Part shown: positions 23,956 to 36,065 of the stretch, piece by piece | How positions within the stretch are numbered: position 1 is the first letter of the stretch | How the letters are laid out: every line of letters starts with the position of its first letter | NCBI GenBank assembly: GCA_004794785.1 | Contig: SJOL01006398.1 | Span: forward strand, 315,858-379,857 | Length of the DNA: 64,000 nt | DNA from: Opisthorchis felineus | Taxonomy: Eukaryota > Platyhelminthes > Trematoda > Opisthorchiida > Opisthorchiidae | Direction: 5' to 3' | Made by a program: the position numbers and the translations under genes | The notes under the pieces: generated by a model | Databases searched by the model: none | Told to the model about the DNA's origin: nothing | What the model saw: only the letters and a program-made list of their open reading frames with translations

Positions 23956-26900
23956 AATTTTCATTTGATTCAATCGCTAAAAGCTAAATCAGCTTCCAAC
24001 TCAATGTGTTTCACGAAGTAAGTGTTTCTGCTTGAAATTTCACGTGACCTTTGGTTTAGGCCGGAAGCTGGCGTGTGCTAGATACCTGAGGAACGGAGTG
24101 ACCGAGGTGTCTTGCAGTAGGACGTTTTGGCTGTCCGAGCAAATTGCTCTCGAGAGGGCCTGTATGCTGAAACGCTTGCGGAGATTAACTGGTGTGTTAC
24201 TAAGTCCGGTAGACGCCATCAAACCTCCAGTTCCACTGATTTCGACATACAACTGAGCTCACAAGGCAACTTTCGACTAAATTGTTACCAAGCCCAGGGA
24301 CTGACTCTTTGAGAGTCCAGAGATTAAATCCACCACATGAACTCCAGACGGTGAGAAACATGTAAGGGACTGTATGCGGTTTTTGCGAAACCGTTCCAAA
24401 GGATTTTTGTCGAGAACGCAGAGTTTGGTGAACATACATATTTCGGCAAGTCTTGGCTGGCTTTTACAGTCGCAAATCAATGAGCAAACAGTAGAAACGG
24501 AGTCAGACCACAAGCGAAATGGCACCTAGATACGACATAATCGGGGGAGGGTGCGATGATCCGAACGGCTTAGCTTGGTCAGCCAAAAGTAAGGCAGAGG
24601 TCTGAGTAGAAAAATTTGGGATATTTCATCTTAATTAGTGTTAGCAATTACTTAAATATCGGGAAAAATAGCCGAAAGAGTCGAAGTCACTTGTGTAGTA
24701 CTAAAGAAAACGTTTATGATGATTGAACCTTCACAATGTAGAATAATGTGGATAACGAGAAAATACTGACTTTCAGGGTGTTCAATGATGATGTCCTTGA
24801 AGTAAAAATGACCATCAGGTCAAAAATTAACACAGTATGACCGTTTAACAATGGTGCTGACCCGATCACTTGAAACGTCCTATCAGGAGGAACAGAAACT
24901 CAACATGTTTACCCTAACAAATAAATCACTTTGAAGTTGGTGAAGTCTTATTCAGTAACTTTAGAAAAAAATAATGTGGCTGTTAATGCAAGAACAAAAT
25001 TGCATCGGTGATGCTCCCAAAATTGCCGGCTTTCGTTTTTGACAAGGTTGATCGGAAGCGAAGGCAGCTTAAGTGAAGGGGTTTACTTTTATTTTTCGCC
25101 TGCCGCTGTGTGTTCGTCATAATACACTATCAGAATCAAATCCTTTGGCAAGAAAGGCGACAGTCAGATTGGCTTCTACTATTTTAGGACAGGCTGATCA
25201 ATGCCCAATTCACGAAAGTCCACCGATCACGCAAATCCTGCTCAACTGATTTATAACTTATGAAAAGTACATTCCGCTACAACTTAAAGTAGCAAATTCG
25301 GTGAATCTAGCCATCCTATGCTTCACTGGCTGTTGATCGGGGTGTTTGATAAACCATCTGCCAAACGTGACATTTGGAACGCAGACCTTTCTTCTTCGCT
25401 GAAGCAGATTTCGTCGTAGGTTTTGCGTGGAGATCATCGATACTGTCTCTTCGGTCGGTAGCAGAATGTCTCCTATCTGACCACCGATTTCGATGAGCAG
25501 AAAATACCGTAGCAACAACTAGTAGCCGTTTCTGTGATTCAGATAACCTGGGGCGGTTCTCGCGAGCTGACCAATCTGTACAATGTTGTTGATGGACGTC
25601 AACAACACATCGACGACATCGACCAATATGGAAAATAATGACATCATTAGATAGTAGAATAGAATTATCACCAGCGCTCATCCAGTGGTGATGTCCCCTC
25701 GCATGCGAACGGAACGCTTGGCAAACAAATCGACTGCCACCTGATCAAAAGTCAATAAACCCGCACAAGCTACCAGTAGTTAGGCATACAATCGAACTAG
25801 CCTGCACATTCGAAGGTGCCCAGCTGATGTTGTGTGCAACGACACCAAGTAATGAGATTGTTTAGTCCTGAGAGTGGAATTTACTAGGATCAGGAAAAAC
25901 TGTCTGTCAGCACGGAATGCCTATTCTACGAAAACACCTGAAAACACTCCAGTCCCTTTGAAGGAATCTCATTCTCGTCGAACTCCTCAGAATGTTCTTG
26001 CTAAATGTGGATTTGACTTTACTGTTTATAGGATGAATTTGCCTTTCTAAGTAGAAAAATGTCAACAGATAACGGAGAACAGTAATTTTTAAATGAAAGG
26101 TTTCCTGCATGTTTTCTGTCCTTTTTTATTGTACCAGGTAGTATCTAATATGCAAAGCAGTTAACTCGGGTACCAGTTGGAAAACCTTTTCGCCTTCTTT
26201 ATTGACCCTACCCGTGTTCAACCTGGGAAATTCCAAATTTTAACAATTCAGAATACGAGTGCAGCCGTTCACTTAATTTATAATTGATTTTCGGTTGACA
26301 GACACAGAACTGCTAATAAATCACGTTGCAAGCTGAAAGTTCCACAATACCAATAACGTTTGTTCAGACTAAGAGCAAGAACCAGTGCGCGGTGTCTGTT
26401 ACCATCTGTCGCCGAAAGACCAGGGTATACTTATTTTTCGATTAATTGTGCTAAGTTATTGCCAGACAGATCTTCAGTTTACTACTTCGTCAAAGCTTCG
26501 TCATTATGTATCAAATGATTGTGAATAGGTTTTTTCAATATTTGTGTAAACGTCAGTCGAGGGAAAATACTGAAGTTGGTAGTAAAACCATAATGGACGC
26601 CAAGTTCGAGATCCATTCTTCTGACCTACTGCTCACAGACAGACAAAGCGATCAGGTGTGCAAATCGGCGTCGATATTAACATCTTAGTCAAACGAATAA
26701 GTTTTCCTATCCAAGAAATTATACCTTAGAACTTGGGGGGCACCTGAGGGTTGTATTAGTGAATGTAAAGCCTTCTTGTTTTTCCAAACCGTACCGAAAG
26801 TGGAGTGGGCCATCTGGATCGTTAAACTGGAACTTTTTATCCCTAATGAGCGGCTCTCTCCGCCTTGTGATCTCGTGATATTCGAGTGACTAAAGTTTTC

Positions 26901-27439
26901 ACTTCGTACGCATTCGGGCCATCCATTTTTATGTTTGTGTTTTAAATATTGAGGAAGTCGGCTCCTCGGCTCCTCATGGTTGGCATTCATTCAAATTGCC
27001 CACAGCAGAACTACATGCGGTCCTGGGAAACATCCGATTTTCATCGCATCCAACGCTCGCCAAGGTTTCAGTCAATTCATTTAGACCATATTCGCTGACT
27101 TTTATGGCATCTCATTTGGCACAAATCAATGCACAAAGTTAACCTAACACAACAATCTACAAGCTTTTCCGTGATTGGTTAAAGTTTTGTCCATATTCAA
27201 AACGCAAGCCGTAAATAAATTTTCACTGCTAAGGATAACGTCTTGTTTGTTGTGTCAGTGCGTCAACAGTTGAGTCCATGAGCGCAGAACTTGTTGAGTC
27301 CAGTTCAGCGAACGCTTGTTAAACTGTTCCCAATGCAATTTTATGCTTTTTTCACCCTGCAGTATTAGGTTTCAGGGTTTTTCTGTGTACGCATTCAAGA
27401 CTAACCACGTACTCAACAAACTGCTGGTGTGAATGTCCT
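23956..27439. other. Unassigned DNA, no gene recognised
   Basis: The longest frame is 25316-25681 on the minus strand (121 codons), rich in Arg, Ser and Lys; an overlapping minus frame at 25258-25518 is equally open. No domain was recognised. A minus frame at 26685-26990 (101 codons) is likewise unrecognised. Confidence 0.45.
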
Positions 27440-27650
27440 CTGGCACACTACTCATAAGGCTACTGACAACTCTCCGACAGCTCACGACCGGTTTTGCCTT
27501 TCCTTTCGGGCTCATCACGTAGGCGCAATGCCAGGGTTTTCCTCAACCTTGTGTTTTACTTGAAACCAATATGCACGAAATTAGCGAAAGGTACTCATTT
27601 GGATACCAATTTAGTTTTCCCTGGAGGCCAAACTGAATCTGTCGTTTGCG
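27440..27650 (+). repeat. Family C core with partial right flank
   Basis: It shares with the 39.2 kb element, in order, 'CTCACGACCGGTTTTGCC', 'GGGCTCATCACGTAGGCGCA', 'TTTCCTCAACCTTGTGTT', TTACTTGAA and, further on, an AGGCCAAACTGAATCTGTCGT segment matching the start of the right arm. The outer arms are absent or unrecognisable. Confidence 0.65.
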
Positions 27651-29649
27651 GTATTCTTCTAAGGTGAACAAGAGGGAGAGAAATCAGAAAAAGGGGACAT
27701 TACAGCCTTTTCAACAATACGGGCGATTCCCAAACTTGTATGAGACATAGATAAGGACTTATTGGAGATAGTGTGTCTGCATAACGAAACCTGATAAAGC
27801 AGAACAGCGAACCCTCTCGCACAAAGCAGTCGCATCTTTCTTAGTGGATTAGGGTGTGTGCATCTCATTATCCTGACTTCACTTGCTTCCGCAGTTTTGA
27901 TCATTCCCTAATGATTTTTTATCGGATGTGAGGACATTCCCAAAGCAGGTGAGAAAATATAAGAAACAACTGCAGAGACGGCACATGTATAGAGATTACT
28001 TCAAACCTACACTTCAAACGCCATGTTAACGACGGCCCACGCCCTGTTTCGGGTGTGGTGTGGTGAGGTGGGAACAATGAGGATTGTTTTATTCACTTTG
28101 CCTCCTAATCAATCGAGTGATTAGGATGGGGATTCGAAATGTCGAACATTTGAAAACTCATCATTCCCTGGAAAGTGCATCCCCGCCTGCAGTGCCCGTT
28201 TCGGGTGAGAAAAAAGCAAGTGGATAAAATGGAAACATTTTGATGAAAATTCGCCGTCTGTTTGGGAATTTTTGTTCCGCCTATATGTGCTGGTTTGCCA
28301 GAACGAAGTCCACTCGTTGGATACAAGTAGTGGATTTTATTCAGGAGGTGGTCCTTTATGAAGAAGTATAATTTCATAGTTTTGTTACAGCCAAATGACC
28401 GAACTCAGCAACCATAAATTTCGTCATGTCGACAACCTGCGCTAGCAACATTCCTCCCAATGGCAAGCACAATGTTGCAAACGAATGCTCATGCTGCATA
28501 AACATCAAATTACCAAGGCTTTATTACTGTCCTGATCTGTAAGTTCACTTTCCTTTAGATTTCACCGTTTTCATCATACCAACTGCAGAACGACGACTGC
28601 TTCTCGATGGTCGACAAATTATTGTAGGTTACCTTAATATACGCATGTTTTAGCAAATACTGAGTAAGTCGACAGTACATCTGTTACAGTCAACCACTTT
28701 TGAACCTCGCCTTGAAGAAATACCAAACGGATAGTGTTCTGTCTCTAAGAGTATTTTTGACGTCATCACAGCATTGACAGTTGGATCACATTGTCCGAAA
28801 ACCTCAAACTGATTCCTCCTACTAAAAAACAACGATAGTTCTATCCTGCGTAGAGCACCAAAGACTGCAGAGTACATAGTACGAAATCGAGCGTGGGGAG
28901 TTTCAGCTCCCGTGCATCAATAGGAATCAATCGCTCGAATCGAAAGTAAGTCTCGGTTTATGCGGGTAGACTCTAACAGTTGTTATTTGACATCGACTCT
29001 GCTAAACATCTGTGAATCCAACTCATCCGACCACAGAAGCCAGCTGCTATGAAGTAAAATTCTCGAAATGTTATGTTTGTGATGACATAAGTTTGGCGTC
29101 TTAAAACACTCATAACGTAAAGCGTGTGTTCAGTTTGACCGGCGTCTTGGATAAAAGCGTAATTTTTATTTCATTGGCCTGATATACTCTAACCTCACAA
29201 ATGCAAGCGATTACGGGTCACTGTAAAGCTACAGAAGAGTCAAACATTTGTTGAAGTATTATAGACACTGAATTGCTTGAGATGACTTTAGTCAAGATGG
29301 TGACGCATTCATAGGCCTGTCATATACACACTTACTCTGCGAACAAAGGAATAAGCCCGTGAAAGTAAACATTCTAATTGGTCACATCAGTCTTTTTTAT
29401 TAATAATCGTCACCCGAAGAACTGGTCACCACAAAGTCCACTGATTTGCCCCCGAAATTTCTGAGCACAAGATTATTTGTAAATCTGTGTTAATAAGGTT
29501 GGTAAAATTAGCTAACATTTACGGGGCCCGAATTTTTTCGGGTTCCAGAAAAACTTGCTGTTAGTTTGAGGAGATGAGAAAATCGCTCCGATCGAAATTT
29601 CATCCTATATATCAAGCGACTTTGGGTCGAAATCCGAGAAACATTGCCA
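27651..29649. other. Unassigned DNA, no gene recognised
   Basis: Minus-strand frames of 75-90 codons (27659-27904, 28105-28377, 28650-28877) have no motifs. A short 'GGGGAGTTTCAGCTCCC' near 28895 recalls family A but is too short to call. Confidence 0.45.
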
Positions 29650-29905
29650 GTTTATATTTTATAGGAATCATCACCAGTGCGAATCTCTAGGGGAATGCAA
29701 ACTCGCAACCTCCAGGGTAGCAGTCAAAGAATAAACCGTTCGGCCCAGAGAGGCTGATCAGCAGTGTGGTTAGCTTGTACTTAGACAACATTTAGCACCA
29801 CTCATCCTCCGTTCATCGAATTCGCATCACGTGGCCACGTGTTGACTGATTTTTCGAGTGACGAATCCTGAGAAGAAAGTTTCATTCGCCGTATGAATTA
29901 TTATT
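29650..29905 (-). repeat. SINE-like repeat, family A (near-complete copy)
   Basis: On the minus strand the order is: 'GAATGAAACTTTCTTCTCAG', 'GATTCGTCACTCGAAAAATC', a CACGTGGCCACGTG palindrome (29828-29841), 'GGATGAGTGGTGCTAAATGT', a 'GCCGAACGGTTTATTCTTTG' A-box-like block, a 'GGTTGCGAGTTTGCATTCCC' B-box-like block and 'GATTCGCACTGGTGATGATT'. It is the best guide to the family's full layout. Confidence 0.75.
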
Positions 29906-31655
29906 CCTCCTGAACTATTTATATTTTGGTGGAAGTATAGGAAGCTTTTTGAGTTACGATCTCAGTAAAGGTGGGCATACAGGCAATCAGTTAACCAGTC
30001 CAGATAAACTAAATCGGTTTAGTAGGGTCATAAATTTCCCAAGCACGGAAAACAGGATATCAAGAAGTTTTGCAACCTAATATCATTCATTTTGTAGCTT
30101 CTTCTCGTGAGCATGTAGCAGATTGCACTCAACATTCGAAGTTGCTGATACAATAGAGAAATTTTCAAACTAAATTGCAAAAATCTTGTGAACTAATTAC
30201 GTTTCAAACTGATCTGCATTAAAAAGCCTTTATTGAGCGAATTTATCAGGGCTATATTTTGTCAAGCCCGGCTTAAAATGTAACAATTTATCTGTAATTA
30301 CAAGGCTTTAGAAGACTCGAACCCTGATTTAAACTTTTCAAGTGCACATATCACTCGGCTCACCCCAAGCAGTCTTGCATTTTTCTTGTTACGTATCCGA
30401 AATTCCAAAAATACTAGTTTTTCGGACTGAACTGAAAAGTAAACCCAGGTTTCTGGGCACAAATAGTATTGACTATAGTGAATCGACCGAAAACAGGAAT
30501 CAAGAAGGCTGGCATAACTTGATGTTTACAATGGGACACGTGATCATTTTCAAAACTGATTTTCACTGTTGTTATCTAGCTATGGTGCCATTAATGTATG
30601 TTGTACTTTGGCGACTGAGGACAGATAAGAGTAACTCAAACAGCTTGTCAGTTATATCTTTTCAAAATTCTGATCAGATAACTGAAATAAACCCAGGGAT
30701 CCTAAAAGAAAGATTTGACTTCCTCTTGAGAAATACCCCTATTTGGGCAAATCCTTACGGGAATACGTTGAAATCTACGGGAGAATTCTTGTAAGTGGTG
30801 ACAAACAAGTGAGCCAGTAGACAGTTGGCATAACCACTAGCGTGTACATTGATAGAAGTTTTTGTAGGCATGGTAATCACGAAAACGCCCGAACATTAAA
30901 GCTTTTTTCTCTCAAGAAAGACCATAAACGCTCATTAGGAGAAATGTACTGAAAAGGTCGCTAGGATGGAATGAATTGCTGTCCACCGTCTGCTACTGGA
31001 AGTTTTTATCAGTGCATGTCGAACCAATCTAGTAATTATTTTATGTACATATGTGAACGCAATTACTCTACTTTGATAATATCCTTCAAAATGTTTAATT
31101 TTGATAAATCGAACAAGATAGGAAGATTTTGCATGGAAAGCCGGGGCAATAAAACGTCAACGTGAGAAGAGAATCACAGAGTTTCAGCACATGCTGGAAA
31201 AAAGGTCAAGCTTTAGAGTTTGGGCCACGATCGAGATGTGGACCCGTCTAAAATATAAGGACTTGCTTCTACTTGTCGCATGATTCAAGATAAGCAATAA
31301 AGTGATCATTGGCCGTGAGACTGATGCAGACATTCTTCGAGATTACATTGCAGCTTTACACATGTTGAAGTGACTTCAGCATGGAGAAACAATCATTGTC
31401 GGATTGCTGAAGGTATCTAACAAGACAACAGTTAGGTTACTGACGATGTTGTGCTAGGTGAAGGTTTCCAGCAGAGAAGAAAGTATTTACTCCTCAGGTT
31501 AAGAGACAGTAGTCACTGGATTCCAGTGAAAATAGTTGAGAGAAGGATCCTTGAGTTCACCTGAGTACCTAGGTCGGGTGAAGCTTAGCCAAAAATGTAA
31601 AACAGACCAAACGGCACAGTCGTTAATGGGGATAAAAATAGGCAGCACGTAATGA
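29906..31655. other. Unassigned DNA with one open frame of 150 codons
   Basis: The plus frame 30342-30794 follows a TTTTCAAG acceptor-like site and its stop lies inside a GTAAGT donor-like word at about 30792, so it could be an internal exon. No domain is recognisable in its product, and a frame of this length is expected about once by chance in a window of this size and composition. Confidence 0.4.
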
Positions 31656-31860
31656 GTCATTCATTCGTTTCATTCATTCAGCTGTAGCACAATTTCGGTG
31701 CCCAACTGCCTTGCCACCCGAAGAAAGCACGAGGGCTGGGATACTGGCAGGTTACCAAAGCCTGGATAGAAGAAGTCGAGAGCCAGAGGTCCGGTTCTAA
31801 TCACGGACCTACCGGTCAGTAAATTCGTGCTCTAACCTGTAAGCCATCACGCCCTGTCGC
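31656..31860 (-). mobile_element. tRNA-like SINE, family B (inverted copy)
   Basis: Read on the minus strand it repeats the 15.3 kb element: 'GATGGCTTACAGGTTAGAGC', 'AATTTACTGACCGGTAGGTC', a damaged B box, 'CTCTCGACTTCTTCTATCCA', 'CAGTATCCCAGCCCTCGTGC' and 'TTTCTTCGGGTGGCAAGGCA'. It ends in a GAATGAATG-type tail. No clear flanking duplication was found, so it is probably older or its ends have drifted. Confidence 0.85.
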
Positions 31861-32009
31861 AAGTAAGGAAAGGTTGACTTTTCACGTCCTAGACTATTTT
31901 AAGCTGAAGCGTGAGTTTTACTCACCGTCTGAACAGTGAGGGCAGAATCATGAAACAACGATGCAAAGACGATATATATAGAATTTAAAAGCTGCTTAGT
32001 TACACCATA
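31861..32009. other. Unassigned DNA
   Basis: Nothing recognised between the SINE and the following open frame. Confidence 0.4.
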
Positions 32010-32315
32010 TTGCTGATTCGCTGTATAAAAGGCGAGACCGTCGGAAATGGACATTACAAATGTACTGAACTGATTGGAACAAGTATAGACACGTTCTCAT
32101 CTCATACCGGGACTCGTTACTTAGGTAAAAATCTAGTTCCTATTTCATGGCCTTGCCTCCCAAATAGGCATAAACAACTACAATGCTGTTTTCACTGCAT
32201 TTATGGAGACCATATAAAAAGGTGTAGACAAGCTTCCCGGAACTTGACTTCTGCAGAGTCCACAAGGCTGTTCAAATCCGGAGAGAAAAATCATATTCCC
32301 CTCAAGAAGAAGTAA
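32010..32315 (+). pseudogene. Possible scrap of a Ty3/gypsy-type gag (zinc-knuckle-like)
   Basis: In this 101-codon frame, residues near position 60-75 show C-x2-H-x9-C spacing with an internal Y-G-D-H and R-C (codons around 32183-32226). Gag proteins of some flatworm Ty3/gypsy elements have a C-x2-H-x9-C-x3-C knuckle with a similar aromatic-Gly core; the last Cys is missing here. No protease or reverse transcriptase block was found downstream and no LTR pair was seen, so the match may be chance. Confidence 0.2.
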
Positions 32316-33662
32316 CTATTTCTTGGCTCTTTTTCGTGTTCTTTAAGGCTTCTTGGATTTTTTACTTCATAAAAGTTTTTGGTGTAACCCAAATGTTGCA
32401 TGGGTTCAACTGAATGACATAAACTCTGTTTTCAATGTATTTTCACTTAGCTTCATTCAATATGATATTACTTATAGAGTTGACTGTTCACCACTGTGTT
32501 TTCAGGCTGACTAGGTAAACCTATCTTAGGATTTCTCTCGGTACGGTTACATACCTTAAAACCGAAGTAGACATTGCAGATCAATGTAGTGTTAGCCAGA
32601 TATTCAGCTAAACATATTGGTTATGAACGTGTACTCAGCTGATTGGCCGCTGATCAGCCTCCCGACCCATTTGCCCAACTTGGTAACTTGCTTGCAGGCT
32701 CTTCTTAGACTGGATATCACCAGTGTGAGATAGGATCTAAGAACAGTGCCAACTGGCTTTGCAAACAAATGCTTGTCTTCACATGTGTGTGTTGACTTTC
32801 CACCGCTTGAATCGTCGTTTAAAATTTAGGCAACAGTAAAGATTCCTAATCTCACCTGAGGAGAAAACACGACTCAACTCCAGATGCGAAATCACCAGCT
32901 AATTGAAGTCCGCAAAGATGCAAAGTCTACACCTACTTGGAAAAAAGAACATAAAGTGTCCTACCCAATGGGAATTTCGAATATAGGCTTGTTCCTTTAC
33001 TCAGCAACAAAAATAAGGACCTACTGACCCAAAAGAAAACAGTTAGAATATTGATAATGTTACTGTTTTTGTTACTTTTCCCTTTCAGCTGATGGTTTTT
33101 TAGGATGTGCATAATAGGCAGAAATTAGGAGGAAAGCAAGCAGCATGGTTCAATAATAAGACCTCTATCACTCCTAAAAAAACTGGTACGTCTATATAAG
33201 TGTTGCGTTGACTCCATCGTGTTTAAAATTTGCGGCAGAACCGCTTATAGTTTGGCATGTTCCTAGGTCCAAAACGTGAGTTGCCGCTAAAACTGTTCTA
33301 TCCTTGTTTAGAAAATCATCAAATATATTCAAAGTCCGAACCAAAGAGAAACTTGAATGTTTCGAGTTTTCGTATGGTATGTGTCGACCTATTTAGGCCA
33401 CAGATATGCAATAGTTACACGTGGCTCATTTATTATTAATGATCTAACATGAAACAAGGATCTCGTAAATGAGTGTATATGCTGAGAGTTGGAGCCATGT
33501 GCATCACCCTATGCAACAAATGTGGCTGATGAGGCGCATCCATGGTGTAAGACTGAATCCTATATAGATATTCCACTTCGGACAATTCAAAGGTAAAGCT
33601 AGTTTGGTGATTTATCAGTAAGAATGGTTACAGCGGCGGGAAGAGTGATCTCTCCATCACCC
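32316..33662. other. Unassigned DNA, no gene recognised
   Basis: Only a 60-codon frame at 33257-33439 (plus) is open, and no motif or repeat was recognised. Confidence 0.45.
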
Positions 33663-34016
33663 CTACTTTGTAGCAGTGTACATCAGATAAAACCTTGTGC
33701 GCTTACATTTAGGTTCTTCTTTGTCTTGCAACTGTTGCGTACTATCCAAGTCCTCAGACAATGGAGGTTGCAATGTCTGCTCAATACAGTATATCCACTG
33801 TTCTCCCTGTGATTCTTTCCTTATGGCGGACAGAACGTCAAAATGTAGTACAACATTGATGAATTCCTGTCGATTAGAGGCATTAATTGAGCTCAGTTTG
33901 TAGCAGCCGCTCCGCACCAACCCATGCGTCACATTGAAAGACAAAATTTGTTCTAGTAATTTCTCTGTGTATGGTCTCGGCGGGGGAGTGTAGGCATGGG
34001 CTGATGTCGAAGCCAT
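33663..34016 (-). CDS. Candidate exon of an unknown protein
   Basis: On the minus strand an ATG at 34014-34016 sits in a CCCATGG context, which is favourable for eukaryotic initiation. It opens a 117-codon frame. The N-terminal part is Pro-rich (T-P-P-P-R-P-Y), and a mixed charged and hydrophobic stretch follows that is not low-complexity. Near the end a GTAAGC word at about 33689-33694 could be a splice donor, which would make this a first coding exon of about 108 codons; without splicing the frame ends at 33663. No family was recognised and no following exon was found on the minus strand. Shorter open frames on the opposite strand overlap it. It could still be a chance frame. Confidence 0.25.
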   Translation of the reverse strand: MASTSAHAYTPPPRPYTEKLLEQILSFNVTHGLVRSGCYKLSSINASNRQEFINVVLHFDVLSAIRKESQGEQWIYCIEQTLQPPLSEDLDSTQQLQDKEEPKCKRTRFYLMYTATK

Positions 34017-34789
34017 GGGAAATTTTTGTGAGTTTTGTGAAACACACAAGAATGTGGACTAGTTTTGGAATATTTTATGGATACGCCAGTATAAGTGTGC
34101 CTTATGGAGCGAATAGGATTTCTTGTTGATTTTGACCAATCAAAATTGTCAGAATATGTACGACGGCTACCGGTCAAGTACCGGGCTTCATCAACCGACA
34201 AGTGTGTTTGTTTGTGAATTACACACCAGCACACCCAAATACTGACCTTAAGATGCGTCAGAGTGCTTTTGTGGGCTTATCGATTGGTCCCCAGGCAATT
34301 TTGGCTATCGGTGTGCATGTATATGTTGGCGCAAGTACATCGTTAGCTATGCCCTGCCGCCGGCCAGATTGGATAAACAAACAGTTAGATAGAACAGCAA
34401 AAAAACAGGTGCTTTTAAGTGAGATGAGGTGCCGCCCTCGCAAGGAGAATCGGTATACGAACATTGACTGGGGCATTGTCGAATCTCGTGCTGTGTGCAT
34501 TTTTACCGAACGTATTTTCAAAATTTATCCACACCGTGTTCACTTCATTTACAGCTATCATCATCGTTTGCTAACCTGGTGAAAATAATTGGTAGTGACA
34601 GAATATGACCAAATTAGTCATCTAACAAAATGAACCATGCACAGACCCTGATAAAGTGGACGCCACCCCGTGAGCTGAGTCCCGGTGTTTCTGTTGCAAT
34701 ATAGGCTACGGCAGAAACCACCAAATTCACATTCCACTTTGTTATCATTCACTTCGACAGTATTTTGTCCGCCTACGTTGTGAGGACAG
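34017..34789. other. Unassigned DNA with overlapping open frames
   Basis: A plus frame at 34202-34582 (126 codons) and a minus frame at 34258-34521 (87 codons) cover the same DNA. Neither shows a recognised motif. An inverted TTTTGA-TTGG-TCAAAA word lies at about 34125-34145, upstream of the candidate exon. Confidence 0.35.
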
Positions 34790-34826
34790 AAACTACCGGG
34801 CATCAAATTTTGATGCCCGGTAGTTT
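34790..34826. repeat. Perfect 37-base palindrome (18-bp arms)
   Basis: The left arm (34790-34807, AAACTACCGGGCATCAAA) and right arm (34809-34826) are exact reverse complements around a single T. The match stops abruptly at both outer ends. As RNA it would fold into a full hairpin on either strand. No known element end or regulatory site was recognised in it. Confidence 0.95.
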
Positions 34827-35064
34827 GATTTTTTTCAAATATCTGTTATTGAAAGGCTCAAAATTACTTCTTGGCGCACGCAAGCTTGAGATGACATGAT
34901 ACCTATTTGTTTCAAAGTGTCAACGAGTCGCTGTCGGTCAAACGATCCGTAAACACTATAGAAGTTGTTGATAGTATGCGGAGAATTGGGGGAATTCAAC
35001 GAATATCTCGTTCAATAAATTCGATACGTTCAATGAGTGTTGAAATGCCGAGGAGCACTTCAGC

Positions 35065-35160
35065 TGTTTTATCCTTATTGGGAGTCCTCAGCAGTGCACA
35101 TCACACAAAAATTCATGGCGTCACAAACCCTCGACTTCCGAACTGTTAAAAAGTTCCCAA
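35065..35160 (-). repeat. SINE-like repeat, family A (partial, diverged)
   Basis: The plus-strand words 'TTATTGGGAGTCCTCAGCAG' and TGCACATCAC correspond to the reverse complement of the family's 'CTGCTGATGATTCCCAATA' and GTGAGATGCGCA. A 'CCCTCGACTTCCGAAC' block follows at the expected B-box place. Confidence 0.5.
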
Positions 35161-35954
35161 ACCTCCCCACGATACCGACCATCCATGAATATATCTGCTT
35201 CCGACTGCATAGAAGGGGTACTAAAACTGACAGTGCACATACTTTTGTAGAGTTGGTACGCAAAGGCACTCATACTCAAGGTCATACTGTCTAAAAAACA
35301 GAGACCTGAACACCACACATTGGAGTGGAATCATCCCCAAAAAACGCCCACTCAAAACGGGTTTGGCGGCTGGGGCTGATGCACTTTACTAACGTGGCGC
35401 ATATGGTCGTTAGCCGCGTAATCAGTAACCATTTGGACGGCAGTCTTGGCCGAAAGCTATAAGTGTGTGCTTGGGTCGAGTGTCATACGCTGGTCCTAAG
35501 ACGAGACTTTTGTCTCAGAGAACCAATGTCGCTCGAAGTTGTCATTGAGATTAGGCTAAGTAACGGAGAACTTTGCATTCAGAAGAGACTTGTACGATAC
35601 TTGTGCTGTTATACGAGCTATTCTACTTACCTAATATATTCGACCCCCGGTCCATTGACCCTTTCTGCATCTGTGCTTATAAGTGTACAATAACCATCAC
35701 ATGACTGCTGCCTAGTTTCTTTTTAATTTGTGGTGTGTTTGTCTTCCTTAACATCTCTTGAATCTTCTGGCCTGAGTTGGTGAAATAAAATGGCTCCAAT
35801 TTACACTCACCTTCTAGTCAGTATTTTGTCACACGTCGACTTCTCGCCATCGAATTCCCTCAGTGCAGCTAGTGTGGCGCTCTCCGATGACAATAAAACA
35901 ATGTAACCCTTTCAAGTTCGATCCTTGGACGTAGCACACTACCCATAAGTTTGA
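35161..35954. other. Unassigned DNA, no gene recognised
   Basis: Open frames are 60-85 codons (35037-35294, 35463-35693 plus; 35075-35318 minus), mutually overlapping and without motifs. Confidence 0.45.
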
Positions 35955-36065
35955 TGAAAACTCTTCGGTACCCAATGACCGGTTTCCCTTTTCCTGGAGC
36001 TTTTTATGTAGGGGCAGTCCCCGGGTTTCCTCAAACTCATGTTCTACTTGAAGCAGACCATCATC
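35955..36065 (+). repeat. Family C core copy
   Basis: The order 'ACTCTTCGGTACCCAATGAC', CGGTTTCCC, 'TATGTAGGGGCAGTCCCCGG', 'GTTTCCTCAAACTCATGTTC' and TACTTGAA matches the core of the 39.2 kb hairpin element. Inverted arms were not found around it. It supplies the first 40 or so codons of the 179-codon frame at 35951-36490. Confidence 0.7.

Noticed and set aside
25316..25681. Minus-strand Arg/Ser-rich frame as a gypsy gag-protease junction
   Set aside because: A short A-R-E-N-R-P stretch recalled such proteins, but no Cys/His knuckle or protease D-T-G motif is present.
30342..30794. 150-codon frame as a gene
   Set aside because: Splice-like words at both ends are suggestive, but the product is unrecognised and about one frame this long is expected by chance in the window.
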